Origin: Cylindrodendrum hubeiense
Lineage: Eukaryota > Ascomycota > Sordariomycetes > Hypocreales > Nectriaceae
Assembly: GCA_014621425.1 (NCBI GenBank)
Contig: JAANBB010000015.1
Coordinates: forward strand, 273,465-337,464
Direction of reading: 5' to 3'
DNA length: 64,000 nucleotides
Shown piece after piece: positions 61,225 through 64,000 of the stretch. The notes below the pieces were generated by a model. The model was not told the DNA's origin and did no database searches. It worked only from the letters and a program-made list of their open reading frames with translations. The position numbers and the translations under genes are program-made. Within the stretch, counting starts at the first letter, position 1. Each line of letters starts with the position of its first letter.

Positions 61225-62590
61225 TTACCTATAAGATAATCTCTATTATTATAGTATAGCTTCAGTTAGTATAGGATAACTATAATTAGTATAGGCTAGC
61301 CTTAGTTATTATAATATAGTCAGCTAGTACAGGATAGCCTCTATTATTATAATGTAATTTCAGTTAGTATAGGATAACTATAGGGTAGTCTCTATTAGTG
61401 TAATATAGTTAGCTAGTACAGGTTACCTATAGGATAGCCTCTATTATTATAATATAACTTTAATTAGTATAAAATAACTATAATTAGTACAAACTAGCCT
61501 TAATTACTATAGTATAGTTAGCTAATATAGAATAGTCTTTATTATTATAATGTAATTTCAGTTAGTATAGGGTAGCTATAGAGTAGCCTCTATTACTATA
61601 GTATAGCTTTAATTAGTATAAGATAATCTCAGTTCTCTAACTCTAGCTTTATTTAGTATAAGATAGCTATAGTTAGTAATCTCAGGGTCTATAATATAAC
61701 TTCAATTAGCATAAGATAGCCTCAGTTATTATAAGATAGCTTTAGTTAATATAAGATAGTTATAAAGTAGTCCGAGTTACTATAGTGTAATTAGTTAGTA
61801 TAGGGTAGCTATAAGGTAGTTATAGGATAATCTTAATTATTGTAATAAAGCTTCAATTAGTATAGGGTAACTGTAGGGTAGTCTCTATTATTATAGTATA
61901 ACTTCAGTTAGTATAGGGTAGTCTCTATTATTATAGTGTAGCTTCAGTTAGCACAGAGTAGCTATAAGATAGTCTCTATTACTATAATATAACTTTAGTT
62001 AGTATAAGGTAATCTCAGTTATCTAATTATAGCTTTAGTTAGTATAGGGTAACTATAGTTAATACAGGCTAGACTCAGTTACCATAATGTAATTAGTTAG
62101 TATAATGTAATTATAGGATAGTTTTAGTTATTATAGTATAGCTTTAATTAATATAGGATAGTCTTAGTTATCTAACTCTAACTTTAGTTAGTATAGGATA
62201 ATTACAGTCAGTATAGGTTAACCTCAGTTATTATAGGGTAACCTTAGTTATTATAATATACTTTCTATTATTAGAGGATAACTTAAGTGATTATAGGGTA
62301 GTTTCAGTTAGTATAGGGTAACTATAATAGAATCCTAGTTAGTGTAATTTAAATTCAAATTATAAGATAACTTTAATTAGCTAAGATTAGCTATTATTAA
62401 TATAGGATAACCTTAGTTATTATAGAGTAGCTTTAGTTAGTATAGAGTAGCTATAGTTAATATAGGATAGCTATAGTTAATATAAGGTAACTTCTATTAA
62501 TATAGGGTAGCTATAGTTAATATAGGGTAGCTTCTGTTAGTATAGGGTAGCTATAGTCAGTATAGGGTAATCTTAGCTAATATAAGGTAA
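61225..62590 (+). repeat. 20-bp minisatellite, second block
   Basis: About 68 units of the same 20-bp family. The most regular stretch is 62,400-62,580, where TTAATATAGGGTAGCTATAG repeats with an exact 20-bp period. Confidence 0.85.
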
Positions 62591-63464
62591 GCCTACCACA
62601 GACCTTTTTACTAAGCTTATAGAATATATATAAAATAGTTTTATATTTTAATAACTATGAGTTGATTTTTTTATTTTCCTATAGTTAAGAATTTTACGGA
62701 AAATAAAAACTAGCTCTTAAGCCTATCCTAGTATATAACAGGCTAAAAGTCTATTAATAAATATATAAGAGAGGGATAAAAAAGTTAAGTTAGTAATAGC
62801 TAGGCTTTAGAACCCTAATAACCCTCTAAGTGACCCCATAAGGTATTATAACTTCTAAAAGGTATTTGATCTTTCAGATTCCCACTATATAGTTTTCTAA
62901 ACTAGCTTATAAACTCTAACTTCACTTATAGGGGGTTTATAGTGAGTATTAGCCTTTATAAAAGTAACTATTCTAATAGTATAATATACTAAAAATAACT
63001 AGCTATAGGGATTAATAGCTTAGAGTTCTAGTTATTACTAGATTAACTCAGTTAGTAACTATACCTACTAATTAGATAATAGGAAATAACCTTTTATAAC
63101 TAATACTATAATAGTAAATACTATAAATAGTATCCCTCTTTTAAGATATAGAAACTATACTATTTATAATAGGTATAGTATAGGGAATATTTCCTTAAAA
63201 ACTTAAAGGGAGAAAATAGAATATCCTAATAATACTATCAGTTATTATCTATAATATAAAGTATATTATTTAGGGTATATCTTTATTCTTATAAATATTA
63301 CTTAATAACTTATCTTCTCTTTAATATAATATATTTATATATATTAATAGTTAACTCTAGTATATAATAGTTATCTGGTCAATTTTATAATAAGAATATA
63401 TTTATATTAGGATTAAAAAATAAGTAAGGGATAACTAGAGATTATAATTTAGACTTTTAGTTAT

Positions 63465-63585
63465 CCTCTTAACAGTCCCCCCTTCTAAATTACAGATCTC
63501 CTAAATAAGTCTAAAACCCTTTCTAGTATTATTCTTTATCTTTTAGAGTTAAAAGGAAGTATATTATAAGTAAAGATCTTTTAGA
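63465..63585 (+). repeat. direct repeat, copy 2
   Basis: Begins CCTCTTAACAGTCCCCCCTT and continues with text like copy 1 at 59,433 (CAGATCTCCTAAATAAGTCT versus TAGGTCTCCTAGATAAATCT). The pair brackets the 4-kb minisatellite field and may be remnants of another element's termini. Confidence 0.65.
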
Positions 63586-64000
63586 TATTATAGGTTATTT
63601 TTATATAATTACACTTTTATTATATAAATGAGTAAAAAAATAATAGAATTATTTAAGAGTAAAAATATATTAAGATTAAGTTCTATAGTATTATTCTAAT
63701 AATTTCTTAGATAAAGTTTACTATTAAAGAACCCTTTACTTATTATATTATTAATAGTGAAAATATCTATTAAGTTTAATCTTATTATATATAGTTTACT
63801 ATTTAAGGTTAGGAATCCAGTCTTATTACCTAATTCTATATAATTTAAGGTATTTTATAGAGGGCTCGGGTATTATAATAACCCTTTAAGTAATTTAACT
63901 ATTAGGAAGATCAATCAGGGATATAACTAGCTCTTAAGTTAATTAGTCTTATTTAAGGAAATTAGTAATTGTATATTCTTGTAGGGTTAGTTAGGTATTA

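Larger units (their letters stand above)
41966..64000. other. 22-kb RIP-type AT-rich block
   Basis: Composition changes abruptly after 41,960. The remainder is dominated by A, T and TA dinucleotides, has no ORF above 87 codons, and continues past the window edge. Where ancestral genes can be read, changes are of the C-to-T/G-to-A kind: Cys and Trp codons become Tyr or stop, Asp becomes Asn, and Gln becomes stop. This is what repeat-induced point mutation does to duplicated DNA in Pezizomycotina. Stretches not listed separately (42.1-43.0, 46.6-48.4, 62.6-63.4 kb) show no assignable content. Confidence 0.9.

Noticed and set aside
41966..64000. mitochondrial DNA insertion as an explanation for the AT-rich block
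   Set aside because: Readable relics are nuclear elements (chromovirus, OrsD-type gene) with transition-type damage; no rRNA, tRNA or respiratory gene was seen.

Overview
The window comes from a filamentous ascomycete (Pezizomycotina; probably Sordariomycetes, but I cannot name the genus). Signs are introns of about 50-70 nt with GTAAGT-like donors and CTAAC/CTGAC branch sites, a Zn2Cys6 regulator, fungal transporter families, a LysM protein beside a subgroup-C-type chitinase, and a right-hand third that looks destroyed by repeat-induced point mutation (RIP).

Layout. 1-42 kb is gene-bearing DNA of ordinary composition. 1.7-8.7 kb: a Zn2Cys6 regulator, a Dal5/ACS-type MFS carrier and a divergently transcribed amidohydrolase-2 protein. 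9.3-13.5 kb: a hot-dog thioesterase-like gene with very small exons, a 521-bp hAT-like MITE, and an acyl-CoA ligase with a possible peroxisomal tail. These five genes could form a small catabolic or secondary-metabolic group, which is inference. 14.9-19.4 kb: a GT64 glycosyltransferase and a DHA1-type drug exporter. 22.5-27.7 kb: a sugar transporter divergent from a GH78 alpha-L-rhamnosidase, followed by a broken alpha/beta-hydrolase. 30.2-31.5 kb: a DUF7730-type protein. 31.8-40.7 kb: a multi-LysM secreted protein divergent from a 1775-residue chitin-binding GH18 chitinase of the killer-toxin-like class. 41-41.9 kb: an unrecognised acidic-repeat protein.

From about 41.97 kb to the right edge (22 kb) the DNA is extremely AT-rich with no intact gene. 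It is not featureless. It begins in a truncated LTR and holds a decayed OrsD/DUF3505 (C2H2-type) gene remnant, short tandem-repeat arrays, and a complete but RIP-ruined Ty3/gypsy chromovirus with two 402-bp LTRs (51,085-59,416). It also holds a 20-bp-unit minisatellite field (60.2-62.6 kb) and dispersed direct repeats. The combination suggests a subtelomeric or other heterochromatic block, but no telomere is present.

For spliced genes I derived exon boundaries by hand from reading frame, GT..AG sites and family similarity. All exon sets given sum to whole codons. Function names rest on recognising conserved segments, not on database searches.
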